Origin: Ananas comosus
Taxonomy: Eukaryota; Streptophyta; Magnoliopsida; Poales; Bromeliaceae
Assembly (NCBI RefSeq): GCF_001540865.1
Contig: NC_033629.1
Span: forward strand, 11,867,607 to 11,931,606
DNA: 64,000 nucleotides
Direction: 5' to 3'
The notes under the pieces were generated by a model. That model saw only the letters and a list, made by a program, of their open reading frames with translations, searched no databases and was not told the DNA's origin. Shown one piece after another: positions 14,101 to 26,234 of this stretch; within the stretch, counting starts at the first letter, position 1; each line of letters begins with the position of its first letter. Made by a program: the position numbers and the translations under genes.

Positions 14101-14900
14101 AATGTATAGAACTTACTTGAAGTACCGACCATTTTGATTTGGCTACACAACCTATCAAAATTTTGATTTTATTATCTAACCTTTCAATTTATTTGATTTG
14201 AGTAAGTCAACAACATTTTGATTCAAATTACTTTAATGAATTTATAGTTGCGAGAATTGCATGAAATATACTAATTAAAGCCGTAGAGATAAAAGAAGCA
14301 TTCAAATTTTAAAACCAAAGTGCCGTTCAATGACTCAAATCAAACAAATTGGGTAGTAAAATCAAAACTCTGAAAGATTGGATAGCCAAATCAAAATGGT
14401 CCATAGTTCAAGTGTAAGTTCTATACATTTTAACCTAAAAAATAAATTAAATTCTAAGGGCAAAACAACCCTACCAGTGAAAAACTAGCAATCTTAGTCA
14501 ACTAGCAAGAGCAATTCCGCACATTTTCGAACTCAGGAGGGACATATTAAACAAAAAAAAAATAAAAAATAAAACTTTTACAAGGGCAAATCAAAAAATT
14601 CCAAACTTTGCACAGAATTAAGTGTTACCGAGTACACTTCATCAGATAAGGGGAGTTAGGGCATATGATTGAGACCTTGAAGAACCTCCCCGTGGAGTGG
14701 CGGTGGTGGAAGCTCCTCCATGCGTCGGCATCGATCGAAGAAGAAGTAGAAGAAGAGCCAATCGAAGAGGAGGGGAGAGAAGAGGAGAGGAGGTGGTGGG
14801 AGAGAGAGGCGTCGCTCTCGATCTCGTCGCGGAGATCCTCCCATGCGAAGTCACGGGAGTGGTACTCCGCTTCGTCTTCTTCCTCCGCCTCTTCCGCCAT
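11167..14900 (-). CDS. METTL2/6/8-type methyltransferase, probable tRNA m3C methyltransferase
   Basis: SAM-dependent methyltransferase; relatives (yeast Trm140, animal METTL2/6/8) make 3-methylcytidine at position 32 of tRNAs. Seven exons join in phase: 14900-14676, 13600-13491, 12989-12778, 12678-12590, 12092-11990, 11592-11450, 11277-11167, giving 330 aa. The start ATG opens a very acidic stretch (MAEEAEEEDEAEYH). Exon 1 ends in GRFFK, which joins ERRYLLKEFPEL, the family's conserved segment before motif I. The SAM motif is VLEVGCGNG in exon 2. The VVYGCDCS strand is in exon 3, DFVTL plus IFTLSAVP spans exons 4-5, and LKPGGLILFRDYG is in exon 5. The C-terminus carries a basic segment (VNRRNGKTMRRVWVHGKF). 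Length and motif order fit a complete protein. The tRNA target is inferred from family membership. Intron 1 holds a MITE (14098-14433). Confidence 0.9.
14098..14433. mobile_element. MITE in methyltransferase intron 1
   Basis: The ends are inverted: gtatagaacttacttgaa at the left and ttcaagtgtaagttctatac at the right, followed inward on both sides by a motif reading accattttgatttgg. The terminal inverted repeat is over 40 bases with few mismatches. No coding capacity. Related copies lie at 29697-30050 and 10215-10505. Confidence 0.8.
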
Positions 14901-15121
14901 TTTTGCTCTGCGAAGCAAACTCTCTCTCCCCCTCTCTCTCTCTTCTTCGACAATTTTACAGGTTTTAACCCCAATCGGGTCGGATCCGAACCCAACAACG
15001 CGGCCCATATCTCTGTTGGGTTTATGGGTGAATGCGTTGAGAATGGGATAGGCCTAAATGGGCCTAAATTTAGGCCCATTTAATTTTGCACTGTTTGAGC
15101 CCGATCTTGATTAACAAAATT

Positions 15122-15482
15122 ACACTTTTGGTCCTCCTCTAACTATGGGGCTCTGCGACATTTTCGTCCTCAAATTTTAATTTGTTGTAATTTTTAACTC
15201 GAACTTCTCAAATTACGGTGATTATGTCCGACGGCCCAATTAAGGCGACTGGATGCTGATGTGTCAGTAGTGTAGTAGTGATCTCGGACCTTTTAGTCAT
15301 TGCCATTTTAGCGATACATCATTTTTTGATCAACTTATTTGAGATGTGCAACTTAATTATAATAATCTAAAAAATTTCAGCTCAAAATTGCAAAAGATTA
15401 ATTAAAGTTCGAGGACCAAGTATCAGGTGCCTCAAATTTTCAGAACCAAAAGTTTGACTTGAACATTTTGATTTATGTGATT
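15122..15482. repeat. Dispersed ~300-bp repeat, 'ggtcctcaaattttaatttg' family
   Basis: The left end (ggtcctc, then ctcaaattttaatttg and taactcgaacttctc) is roughly inverted at the right end (attaaagttcgaggaccaag). The same end motifs recur at about 37362-37650, 41120-41470, 50375-51620 (interrupted by a LINE) and 52265-52565. Non-coding, probably a MITE; superfamily not determined. Confidence 0.6.
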
Positions 15483-15554
15483 TTTTTATCAAACTCGAAG
15501 AATACTAAGGAAAACTTGCACTCTATATATTAAGATGTACGTCAACATGTCAAG

Positions 15555-15640
15555 CTGAATAGCTCAGTTGGTAAGTACTTTCCTCGTAGCCAACGTATAT
15601 GTTTTCGATTAAAAAAAAGGTGGGTGCATAGACCTAGGAG
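15555..15640 (+). repeat. tRNA-like relic
   Basis: The segment gaatagctcagttggtaag resembles a tRNA D-arm and pol III A box. The expected T-loop B box is degraded (ttttcgatta) and no cloverleaf closes. It is more likely the head of an old tRNA-derived SINE than a working tRNA gene. Confidence 0.45.
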
Positions 15641-18347
15641 CATTTTAAAGACCAAATGTGTAGTTAATCTCCATGTGGATCAACTATTAAAACTTACCCC
15701 CCCTCTCGAGTTTGGTTAAGGTGAAGAACGCACTAACAAATTTTAAAAGTATACGCTCAATATCAGATGGTTACCACTTCGTACGCATTATGTTTCGCCA
15801 TCTCTTTTACCATACATGTTACTATTTATCACCTTTTTCCATTTCACATTAATGAACAACTAAAATTTGTTAATGCATTCTTTACTTGAGCCAACATATC
15901 AATTGGTCTCTCAAGTCAAACTCCCTCTTTGTTGGATCAAATGGGAGCTTATGCAATTAATAATTAGCATGAAAGATCACAAATTCAATTCCCGCATACT
16001 GCAAATTTGAGTAGGTGCTCGGAGAAACTATTAATTCCAAAAGCTCGAGTTCTTGAAAAGATACAACTAATTCATTTAAAACATACAGATGTAACATCCA
16101 CGAACTTCAATTGTGACTCGATCCAATTCGGTTTCCCGCCGTTTCGAACTTGACTCGACTCAACCCAACCTGCTACCAGGATGTTGGCCCTTTTAAGTTT
16201 ACAAGTTAATTTGCTCTCACACCATGCTAGGATGATTGCTATTTCCTATCTTGAAATGAAACCAATGGTGGTAGGAAAAATTAAGAGCATTGGTTAATAT
16301 TTGGTTCTACAACACTAATTAAAACAGGAAGATTTAGTCATCTCTATTCCTACTCCATATATTCCACTACTAACATGCATGTGATTACAACTAATTAACC
16401 TCAATATATGCAAAGACAAAGTCCCCTGTAAATTAAACTTAAAGCAGATGGGGTCTTTCCACTTGTGTCCAATTCACAATACCAAAAAGCTCTAGTGCCG
16501 CCCCAAATCTATACATGTTTAATTTCTCTCTTGAAATATACACATGCATATATACACTACTCAAAAATTCAAACATTTTATTTCATCTAAATTTGATTCA
16601 TTGTAAATTAAACAACGCGATTCGCGAACGCATGCATCGGTTGCGACTCGATAATTAACTCGTGTTGATGAGTGTGAACATTTATTTATATGTAACGCAT
16701 GAATTCGTGAATGATCACGACACGCATCTGAATCGAATACTTTCGAATGCAACTTAGATAGCTAATATTTATTTTTTTCTTTTTTGTTTATTTCCCTTTT
16801 TCTTAATGTTAGCTTGATATTGTTACTTAATTCCTCTATATATTGCATATGTGCTTAAATAAAATTGTTTTTATGGCAACAATGCAAACAGTTCAAATAA
16901 TGCATGTAGTAAAGTATGAATTACAACCAGCTATAGCAATGTTTTACTCCAGAAAAGAAACAAACAAAAAAAAAGAAAAGAAAAGAAAGAAAACACAGCT
17001 GTACAATTTGACTATAAATGTGTCCTCATATATAGGATTTGGTCAAGGGAAATTTTTTTAAAATAAAACTTATATATATCCCTAATTTTGTTACCACCTT
17101 ATATAATTATAGAACAAAATTAGCATTTTGCTATCAATAAAGATCTGGAAATGAAGAATTAGTAAATTAGGTACATGACAATCATGTGATTATTAATCCA
17201 ATATTAATTAAAATAATTAAAAAAAATTAAAGAAATATCAATGCTCTATTTATATAATGTTTTAGTAAGTTATATTTTAGTAAATATTATGAATTGAAAA
17301 AAAATGCAATGCTTAATTATTAAATTAAATATTATTGTAAAGTAGTAATAATAAAAAAGGGTTTGAGCATTTGTGACAACTAGAACTAAGCATCAATAAC
17401 ATGATTGGTAATAAATTTATTCCTACTTATTTGGCCAATTCAGGTCACTTTTCACATATATATATTGCATTTAATCCTTGAACATAAAAATTAAGGAAAT
17501 TTAATTTTTTCTTACATGTAAAATGAGTTGCCTTTTCCCGCTAGTTAATAAAAAAAATGATTTACTTATTTTAGTTCACTTTTAAACAAGTAAAATTGAC
17601 AAATTCAATTTTCTTTGATGACTAATATTTGACTCTACATGTGAATACCAAGTAGTTTCCACTAAAATCTCTCACATTCTCTCTGCATTGAATTGACTAA
17701 CTAAATTTTTTAGTTCATTAGGTTCCCACAAAAGCAATAAGTAAATCACACCATAATCCATTTGATGTAGAGGTTGAGCAATTAAGGACCATTTGATTAC
17801 TTGTACTAATTTTAGGCATATATATGCTAATGTGAAAAGGAGAACACAAAGGTCTATATCCATTAATATATTTAGACTTCTAAAATTAGCAAAAATAAAA
17901 ATTAAAAATGATATCTAATTAGAAATACAAATAATAGAAAACTAAGAATAAATATATGGTTAATTAACTAATACTAATTCTAGGCTTGTGTAGGAGATAA
18001 TGTGAAACTGAACACAAGGGTCCTAATGTATAGAGTTCTTAACTTAGAAAAAAAAAAATGTTAAAAAGGCTAGAAATATATGCAATAGAAACTAAGAATA
18101 AGTACATGGTTTACCATACATGTGGTTATTTTGACANGTAAAAAGTAAATAAAATTAGGGAAATACTATACAAATTAAGACCCCTTGAACTTTAATGTTG
18201 TTGCAAATAAACTCTAGAACTTTTAATTTTGACATAGGTCCTTCTTTTTTATCGAAGTTACTAATTACGCAACCATTCTGGTCTCATGTCCTATGTGTCA
18301 TTTTATAAAGTTTTAAAACACACACACACACACACAAAAATCAAATA

Positions 18348-18510
18348 TAAACACCGACCATCCCTAATGCAAGTGATAAAGAACTTGACTGTTCATACTT
18401 GAGGTCCTAAGTTTGAAACTTGTTGTTTTACATTTTCAGCTAAATTTATTTTATTTTTAAAAAAAATATAAACAAAACAGCAGCATGCTACTATTTTCTC
18501 AAAAAAAAAA
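18348..18510 (+). mobile_element. tRNA-derived SINE
   Basis: A tRNA-like head with B-box-like ggtcctaagtttgaaac is followed by ttttcagctaaatttatt, then gcatgctactattttctc and an A run. The direct repeat aaaaatcaaata flanks it (18336-18347 and around 18506-18517), consistent with a target-site duplication. Same family as the minus-strand copies at 25144-25318, 28668-28798 and 56244-56404. Confidence 0.75.
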
Positions 18511-19104
18511 TCAAATAAAATCTCATCCTATTATCAGGATCAACTAGAAGAGAAAAAAAAAAATTTATGTTTTGAAGTTTTACAAAATCATATATAACAC
18601 GTGCAACCAAAACAGCTGCATAATTAGTAGCAACCCGGCTTCTATCTTCACCGTAAGGACTAATTGTCAAAAATTAAAATTATATATAGGAGTGTACTTA
18701 TAATTGTGCAAAAGTTCAGGGGGTCTTTGTACATTTTTTCGGTATAAAAATATAGTTAGAAATATATAATAGCTAGAATTAAGAATAAGTAAATTAATGG
18801 TTTTACACTGCATTTTGAGCCCTAACCGCGTCAACACTATCTGGATGAAAGCAACTAGAGCTGATAATTATTCTGTTAAGTGTTTACTACATTAAACTAA
18901 TTAAGCCTCCAACTGGATTAATGAAGAAACTTAGGTTGTGAGTTAATTTTCTAATTATATATGTGGCCGGCCAAATAGAATAGTAATTAACACCCCCAAA
19001 GAAATCGTCGCATGAGCCCGGTGCACGCGCGCTTGTATATCTCTGCACTTGCAGTCCTTCTATCGGCTGCCTGTTTTGTTAACCATCTGATTTTCAAATA
19101 CAAC

Positions 19105-19545
19105 AAAAAGACTGCAACTTAGTGGATGGTACAGAACAGGATGCGATGTCCATTATCATCGGATGATACAGATCAACATACGATAAGGAAAAGACTGATA
19201 GCTAGCTCAGTGGAGATGGTACGGACTGGTGTAAGTGATAACATACATCCAACTCCCAAAATAAGAGCAAATGTGAAAGTTGCGATGATATATATATCAG
19301 ATGAGCATTCAATTCTCAAATATAAAAATGTTGTAACTCAATGGACGATAAACAGATGAATATATGACAAAGGAATATATATATATATTGCAAGTCAGTG
19401 GACTGTATATGCTACATACTGATACAAATAAGAAAAAGAGTACTACGACTCAACGAAAGGTACAGACTGATGAATGAGATAATTATACGATTCGCGATAA
19501 GATAAAGACTGCAACTGACTGGACGGTACAGAATAAGGTGTGAAA
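19105..19545. repeat. Degenerate tandem repeat upstream of zinc-finger gene
   Basis: Variants of gactgcaact plus ggatggtacagaac recur at about 19110, 19195, 19330, 19395, 19455 and 19505, separated by gat/ata-rich spacers. Copies are too diverged to give a clean unit length. The array ends about 270 bases before the start codon of the zinc-finger gene, so it lies in that gene's promoter region. Confidence 0.5.
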
Positions 19546-19690
19546 GATAGAATAGAGTAGTGGACTAGATGCATGCATGGACCAGGTGCAAGCAATAACT
19601 TGTCCTAAACTAGACGTCAAAGCCGTGTCCCCCTCAGCTTCTCCTGACTCCACACTCGCTGACAATAGCAATGCCTTAGTTTGTTCCCTC

Positions 19691-19698
19691 TATATAAT
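19691..19698 (+). promoter_or_regulatory. TATA box of zinc-finger gene
   Basis: The sequence tatataat stands about 120 bases before the ATG at 19816 and is followed by a CT-rich leader (19775-19809), a usual plant promoter and leader arrangement. Transcription would start around 19720-19730. An N at 19792 interrupts the CT run. Confidence 0.6.
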
Positions 19699-19815
19699 AA
19701 AATACACATACATACTTACTCTACACAATTCTACCAAAACCCTAACTCATTACACCTCACCATCTCCCCTTCATCCCCTCTCTCTCTCTCTNCCTCTCTC
19801 TCTCTCTCCATAGAG

Positions 19816-20421
19816 ATGGAAGGATCAAAAGCCCTAACCCTAAGTGACGACGAGGCGAGCTCGCCAGTGGATCCAACGATGACCAATGAATCTGCGACCG
19901 CCGCCGCCCCGCGATCGTCCTACTACGAGTGCGTGTTCTGCAAGCGGGGGTTCTCAAACGCGCAGGCGCTCGGCGGGCACATGAACATCCACCGCAAGGA
20001 CCGCGCCAAGACGTCATCGTCGTCGTTGTCGCGCCCGAGCAATAGCAAGGACTACTACTCCGAGAGCTACAGCTACTACAACGCGTACGCCGCGCCGCAC
20101 CACCACCGCCTCCTGCCGGAGCTCTACCCTCCTCTGCCGGCCGCACCGGAGCCGTCGAGCAACTTCGCGGTGTATTTCCCGATGGCATCGGGACCAAGGG
20201 ATCATCATCATCATCATCATCATCATCACGATGTGAGTGGTAGTAGTTGCACTAGTACTAGTGGTGCACATAGGCCACAAGAGCTTAGTCTCTTTGGCGA
20301 GGAGTTGCACTTGAGCTTGAGCATGCATGGCAGGGATGGGCTAATGGAGAAGAGGGAGGTTGAAGAGAGGGAGCTGGATTTGGAGCTAAGGCTTGGTCAT
20401 GATCATACACAATATAAATAA
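19816..20421 (+). CDS. C2H2 zinc-finger transcription factor with EAR motif (TAC1/LATE/SUPERMAN-like)
   Basis: Intronless, 201 aa. A single plant-type zinc finger uses C39, C42, H55 and H59 with the QALGGH signature ([13 protein letters not shown]), which contacts DNA in this family. The C-terminus carries LDLELRL (187-193), an EAR motif that in relatives recruits TOPLESS co-repressors, so a nuclear repressor role is likely. A second leucine-rich patch, EELHLSLSM, precedes it. A nine-histidine run from a cat repeat (about 20201-20229) and a Ser/Tyr-rich linker lie between. The ATG at 19816 was chosen because it follows the CT-rich leader; the open frame extends upstream only across that leader and the N. 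The finger is closest in my recollection to TAC1/LATE-type proteins; the exact subgroup is unsure. Confidence 0.92.
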   Translation: MEGSKALTLSDDEASSPVDPTMTNESATAAAPRSSYYECVFCKRGFSNAQALGGHMNIHRKDRAKTSSSSLSRPSNSKDYYSESYSYYNAYAAPHHHRLLPELYPPLPAAPEPSSNFAVYFPMASGPRDHHHHHHHHHDVSGSSCTSTSGAHRPQELSLFGEELHLSLSMHGRDGLMEKREVEERELDLELRLGHDHTQYK

Positions 20422-22701
20422 ATATATGATATATATATATATCTATATACATATATACATGACAATATTTATATAGCTTGGGTTTTATTTATTAATGTAC
20501 AGTGTGTGTGTGTTAGTGACTATAATTTTGTGGCACCAGTTATTACATGCATAGCAAATATGCGGGATTTATTAGTTGGTATTGAATGTAAACATTTGTT
20601 CTATGGGTGTTTAATTTCTTAGGCTCATGACTTAAAGAAACTGGTAATGATTATATTATGATTTTGATAGTGACCATATGTATATAAGTGTGATCACAAG
20701 GGTTCTATTTCTTCTTAATTTTCTGATGATTAATTTAGTGATTAGTGGGAAGTGATTAATTAGCATGCAAATGACTTAGCTAGTTGAAGAGATTCACTTG
20801 CATTTGATATTACTTGATATGATCATCTCCTCATACAGTGTAGATACACGGTTGGGATTAATGTTTAGTTCTTATTAATCCCCCAAAGAATTAAGATTTA
20901 TTTTGTTTACTTTCTTCTTTGCTAATCATAATTACTTGGTGACTAATTGGAGTGCACTACAATGCTAACTTATATAATGCACTGAATTTGATTCCTTACC
21001 AACAATTGAAGAACTTTATTTGTACATCTGTTTCAAATTACCTTTATCTAGTTTCCCTAATTAATTTAACTTTAAATCAAGCTATATGCATAAAGGGGGG
21101 GGAAAAAAAAAGGAAATTATATATGTTGATGCACTATGGAAAGTTGATCATTTTCAAATTAATGAAGCTTAATTAGTTTTTTTTTAATTTCTTTTTTTTT
21201 AAGATAAGTACTCATCATACTACTTCATCTTAAAACCAAATATAAGATAACGATCGAGATCAAAATCCCCATGCAGATACTCTTAATTTGAATCGATTTT
21301 TAATCTTGATATTTCATTAATTGCAAATTGAGAAATCCTGAGTATATATGTACAAACATATACTCATGTAGCATCATTTAGGTATTTGGATAGAGTTTTT
21401 TTTAACGCTCTTAAGTGTTGATTTGTTTGCAAACTCTCCTTTTCGATAGAAAATAAAGTTTAAAAACTCTTTATCTATGCTGTGTACAGTGGACTACATA
21501 TCTTTTGTGCTCGAGTTATCAGTAAAACATGCTATGATTTGTAGTGAAGTGTATACAATCATTTACAACTAATATATACCCATTGCTTTGTATTTTTCTA
21601 TTTATACTACAACTAGCAGTTTTTCTTTTACTTTTGCTCTATACCATGTCAACTTTAATCCCTAGTTAATTAAGAATTTTTTTGAGAGATCTAGTTAATT
21701 AAGAATTAATGCTACTTTTACATAAGAATAGTGTGTTGGAAACTATTAGAAAACTAAGCAAATCACATGATTTGGCCTTCTGACACTCCTATTAATTGTA
21801 ACTTTAATGAGACAATTATTAGAATAAGATAATTAATTAATTGAATAAAGATAAATATTTTACATTAACTGCTTGATGAGGAGAATAATCTTTCACTTTT
21901 CAAGGAAGAGAAGTACTGTATGTATGTAGAATAAAATGTCTAGTTACAAAAGTATGCACATATCAATGAAAAATTTCTTGCACTAATGATGTATATACAA
22001 GCATGTTTGTACCATATATAATTTGGATGAAATGTTTCTAACTAAGGAATAAATTTAGTAGCTCATAAGGTTACAAATCAAATGATCATTATATGTAATC
22101 CAATGAATAAGTTCAATAGTGAGATTGTGTTTGTTTACTAGTTACAGGTAATTAGATGCAGCTCCTCTTAGATATATATATGATCATGATATTACATTAT
22201 GCAATTTCCGCCGATTGATCGGTAACTTATTTATCTTTTTTATATTTCAAACTTTTCTTTCTAAAAAAGTTAGTTAATTTGGTGATTGGATTGAAAATAA
22301 TAGGTGGAATATATGATTAATTAATGATCATCTTAAAGAAGCTCCTCATAGAAAAGCTGTCCCTTTATGTGCTAATCAATGCTTTGTATCAATGATTTCA
22401 AAACAAAAAGAAAAAAAAAAAAAACATGCAAATACCCTATTAATTAGTTGTATAGTCGAGCAAAGAATATACAGTGTTCATCTAATATCAACTAATTATC
22501 GATCGATTGTATTATGGTGTTAACTATGGTCACTAGCTACTACACTAATTAGAATCATATAAATTGAGAATGAAAAATTTAGAAGGTAAAATGGAGATCC
22601 CTATTACAATTGTGAACTTAATTTTGTTCAGAAAAGTTAATTAGTAGCTAAAGATGTGGTAGAAAGTGAAGAGTATATATATTTGGAAATGAAATTTAGT
22701 C

Positions 22702-23400
22702 TAGAGAACATCATAAATGCTATCTTTTTATATTATAATCATTATCTATCTTAAAATGCAAATATATATGTTCAATGTCCATCAATCTAATAGCGCGAAA
22801 ATAAGAAAAGTTTTGAGTTTAAGTTTGACCTGTGCTCAAATTCAACTTAGAAATATCAAAATTTAAGAACCAATATTATATAATCTTTCAAGCATAATAC
22901 CCTGATAGTTTACGTTACAGTTTTCACGAAAACTAGAGTTATGTCACGTATTGGATTAGGACTCGCAGCTGAGTATTGTCTCCACCAACCCCAAGATAAG
23001 AGCCGGTCTATAGAACCAACTGTGCTAGCAGTGATTAGTACGTATTTATTCTTTTCTATAGAGAACATTCTAAAAGCTATCCATTTTATATTATAATTAT
23101 TATCTATCTTAAAGTACGAATATATATGTTCAACGTTTGTCAATATAATAGCCCCAACATAAGAAAAATTTTGAGTTTAAGTTCGACCTGTGCTCAAATT
23201 CAACTTAGAAATATCAAAATGTAAGAACCAATATTATGTAATCTTTCAAGCATAATACCCTGGTAGTTTACGCTGCAGTTTTCACGAAAACTAGACTTAT
23301 ATATGTCACGTATTGGATTAGGACTCGTAGCTGAGTGTCGTCTCCAACTCCAAGATAAGAGCCGGTCTGTAGCAACCAACTGTGCTAGCAGTGATTAGTA
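22702..23400. repeat. Two-copy tandem duplication, ~340-360 bp
   Basis: Copy 1 (22702-23040) and copy 2 (23059-23400) share the same motif order: gagaaca, tatattataat, gacctgtgctcaaattcaac, gtcacgtattggattagg, aagataagagccggtct and tgctagcagtgattagta. They differ by scattered substitutions and small indels, so the duplication is not recent. No coding capacity seen. Confidence 0.85.
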
Positions 23401-23984
23401 TTTACCCTTTTCTTATTTGAAAGTTTTTTTTTCTAAGAAAAAGGAGAGTGGTGTACTTTAAATTCCCTTTTGATTTTGGGCTAAAATAATAGCATGATTG
23501 TGCTTCTCTAGTAAATGTAGTGCACTAATGACATGTAAGACGTGAAAAGCTCTGCGTGGATCCACATAGGACGAGCGCAAAAATACAATGGCAAAAGAAG
23601 CTCAATCTCTCATCAGTGTGTTTTAATTAGGTGAAAAGTAACCCCAAAGTAAATTAAACCACATTAAAAACATTTGATTAATTAAGTGGACCATGACTGG
23701 GTCAATGTACATTAATATACATGCATGTAAATATATTTGCGAAAGAGAGAGAGCTAAGGGGATTGGGTCAACTTATGGTCCACTAATAATAAGCCGGCTT
23801 GGAGTCCGAACCGGTCCAAGCCAACACCTTTTTGGGGCACTCAATTTTAGATACTAACTTTTTCAAAAAAAAAAAAAAAAAATTGGGGCCCTCAAAAATT
23901 CTCGCTCATCAAAAGTAGTAAAATTATGCATTGAAATGGTGCTTTAGAAATGGTGACGGAGAAGACCCGATTAATTTTTAGGGG

Positions 23985-24490
23985 CAATTGTCTATATATT
24001 TCTGAAAAATTTTTAATTTTTTAATTTACTCCTCTTAGAAGGCTAATATTAAAAATAACCTTTCTACGTTCCAACCTATTTCTAATATACTCTAGAGTTA
24101 AAATCTGTTAATTAACTCTATTATCTCTGTAAAATTACTATTTTATCCTTTCAAATATACCTTTCCATCATCACTGACTTTCTTATTTTTTCTTAAAGTC
24201 AGGGGCACAAAAAGTATTTTGACTTTTGGTCTTTTTCAATATATTCCTCTACCGTCACCAATATTTCTTATTTGCCCTTAAGTTTAGGGTAAAATTGATA
24301 TTTTAATTTTTTTTAACTGTCGTAGATATTTAACTCATATTTAACCCAAGTTAACTTAACAGGAGATAACTGTCGGGGTATTTTGCAATAACGGTCGAAC
24401 ATATAAGGGGTATTTTAGAAAGAAAAAAAAAAGAAGGATAAATCGGATATTTTCAAACGTGTAATGGGTATATAGGCAATTATCCTTAAT
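23985..24490. repeat. Dispersed non-coding repeat, 'attgtctatata' family
   Basis: Begins gggcaattgtctatata and ends gggtatataggcaattatcc, so the ends are roughly inverted. The interior has paired acgttcc, tttaactc and taacttaac motifs also found at 31303-32190 and 62557-63045. Non-coding MITE or deletion derivative. Confidence 0.6.
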
Positions 24491-25143
24491 TTTTATCATA
24501 TCAGAGATAATATAATAATTATATATTAAAATAATATTTTAAAAATCTTATTTTTATTTTTTTGGATGCAATGCGGGGACATTTGGTTAGATATTACAAA
24601 TACATGTGTTATAATAATAGTTACAAAAGGACATTCTCCATCACATCTGTTTTGAGACTAGTATGCTGTTGCTTGGAGATTCGTGATTAGCCACGTGTAA
24701 GGTAGATATCTTAGTCTCAAGCTGTTCTAGTTTGAGGGTCTGTCGCATGTAATTTTTTGTTTACTTATTCATCTTGAACAAAAAATTTATGGTCAATTAA
24801 TCCACTAGGTTTCCTCTTAATGATCTTAGAGTGGGTTCCCTTTGAGCTTAAACTCTCTCTCCTAAACTATTTTATAAGAAAGAATTTTAAATTTTGAATA
24901 TATTTAGATGCCTGAATATTTTGTGCAGAATATTTCTTCGTATATTAATAGAAAAAAAATATATAAGATAAATTATTTCAGAGATAAAATTTATCCTTAT
25001 AAAAAATCATGACTATCAAAATCTCACTTACATGATCTAAAAGCAAACTAGTAGGCTGCAAAAAATATAAAAAGTTTCCTTTTCTTTTTAAAATACCATA
25101 TACTTTTGATTTTTTCCGGTTTCACCATTCTACTTAACTTATC

Positions 25144-25318
25144 TTTTTTTTTTCTTTTTTCTTTTTTTTGAGAGATAGGTAGCACGCTATTCGCTTCGTT
25201 TATTTCATTTAGAAATAAACTTAGCTGGAAATGTGAATCAACTAGAATTCGAACTTGGATCTCGGATACGAACCACCAAACTTTTTGCCACTTGCTCTAG
25301 GAATAATCGGTCATCCTG
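25144..25318 (-). mobile_element. tRNA-derived SINE with 11-bp target-site duplication
   Basis: On the minus strand: A-box-like tagagcaagtgg, B-box-like aagttcgaattc, then cagctaagtttatttc, gaagcgaatagcgtgctacc, tatctctc and a poly-A. It is flanked by the direct repeat cttaacttatc at 25133-25143 and 25319-25329. This looks like a complete copy, about 175 bp. Confidence 0.88.
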
Positions 25319-25689
25319 CTTAACTTATCATTGCAACTTTTTTTTGTTTTTTTTTTTTTTAACACTGTTAATAAAATGTTGGCCATACTTTACCATAAAG
25401 TGCATGTCTTTGTTGATAAAGATGGATTAGCAACACTTCCTAAAAAGTAGCAGTGGGGAGGAGAATGACTTACCCACAAATCTGTGTCCACAAAACATTC
25501 CATACAAATGAGTAGCTTATGCATGAAGTACTTTTCCTACTTTTTGAAAGGAAGAAAAAAAGAAATTCAAAGAAATTAATAATTTATGAAGAAAATTTAT
25601 AATTTGTGCTAAAAAAGCACTCAGGTCTAATGAAGTAGGGACAAAAGAAGGATAAGCATTAATTTGGTGTATTACGGTGGATATATATA

Positions 25690-26195
25690 TAGGGGTGGGA
25701 ATCCAGCTCGTTGTTCGCAAGTTGGCTCGTATTCAGCTTGAAATGAGTTTAAAATCGAATCGTTCGTTTAGTAAACAAGCCGATCAAATACGAGCTGAAT
25801 TTTTCAGCTCGTTTAATAAATGAGCCAAACATGAGTTGAAATCAGCTTGCTCATGTTCGGCTCGATAACAGCTCGAATACCTATATTTTATATTTATATA
25901 TATATATATTACTTGATTTTTAACCCGACTTAAATATAAAGCCAAACTCATTTATAAAATTTCAACCATTAAATCAAAATGTAATAAGTAAAGATTTCAT
26001 AAATTCATTTTGTATACATATTTTTTCTAATTTGTTTAATTTGTTGTGCGTCAGTTTGTGTCCGGCTCGTTAATAAATCAACCGAATACGAGCTGAATTT
26101 TTTGGCTTGATAGTTGAACGAGCCAGCTTGCGTTCGGTTTGTTTATAAAGCGAGCTGAACACAAGCTGGCCTAGCTCACGCACCTTCGGCTCTTT
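25690..26195. repeat. Dispersed repeat rich in agctcg/cgagct
   Basis: Repeated short words (ggctcg, gagctgaa, cgagctgaa, agctcgtt) in both orientations. The start (gggtgggaatccagctcg) and end (gagctgaacacaagctgg) are partly inverted. Such imperfectly palindromic gene-less sequence is typical of non-autonomous DNA transposons; family not determined. Confidence 0.5.
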
Positions 26196-26234
26196 GACAC
26201 CATATATATATATAGAGAGAGAGAGAGAGAAAGA

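Larger units (their letters stand above)
14901..19104. other. Intergenic, AT-rich
   Basis: Starts with the leader and promoter side of the methyltransferase gene (GA-rich on its coding strand just upstream of 14900). Contains a dispersed repeat (15122-15482), a tRNA-like relic (15555-15640) and a SINE (18348-18510). An N is at 18137. I see no gene; open frames here are short and unlike known proteins. Confidence 0.6.

Noticed and set aside
14642..15083. Open frames of 120-145 codons on both strands around 14.6-15.1 kb
   Set aside because: They are other-frame shadows of the GC/GA-rich first exon and leader of the methyltransferase gene.
15555..15640. Functional tRNA gene
   Set aside because: A-box-like start but no proper B box, anticodon stem or acceptor stem pairing.
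19757..20328. Minus-strand open frames opposite the zinc-finger gene
   Set aside because: Low-complexity Ser/Arg/Met runs mirroring the His and Ser codon repeats of the real gene.
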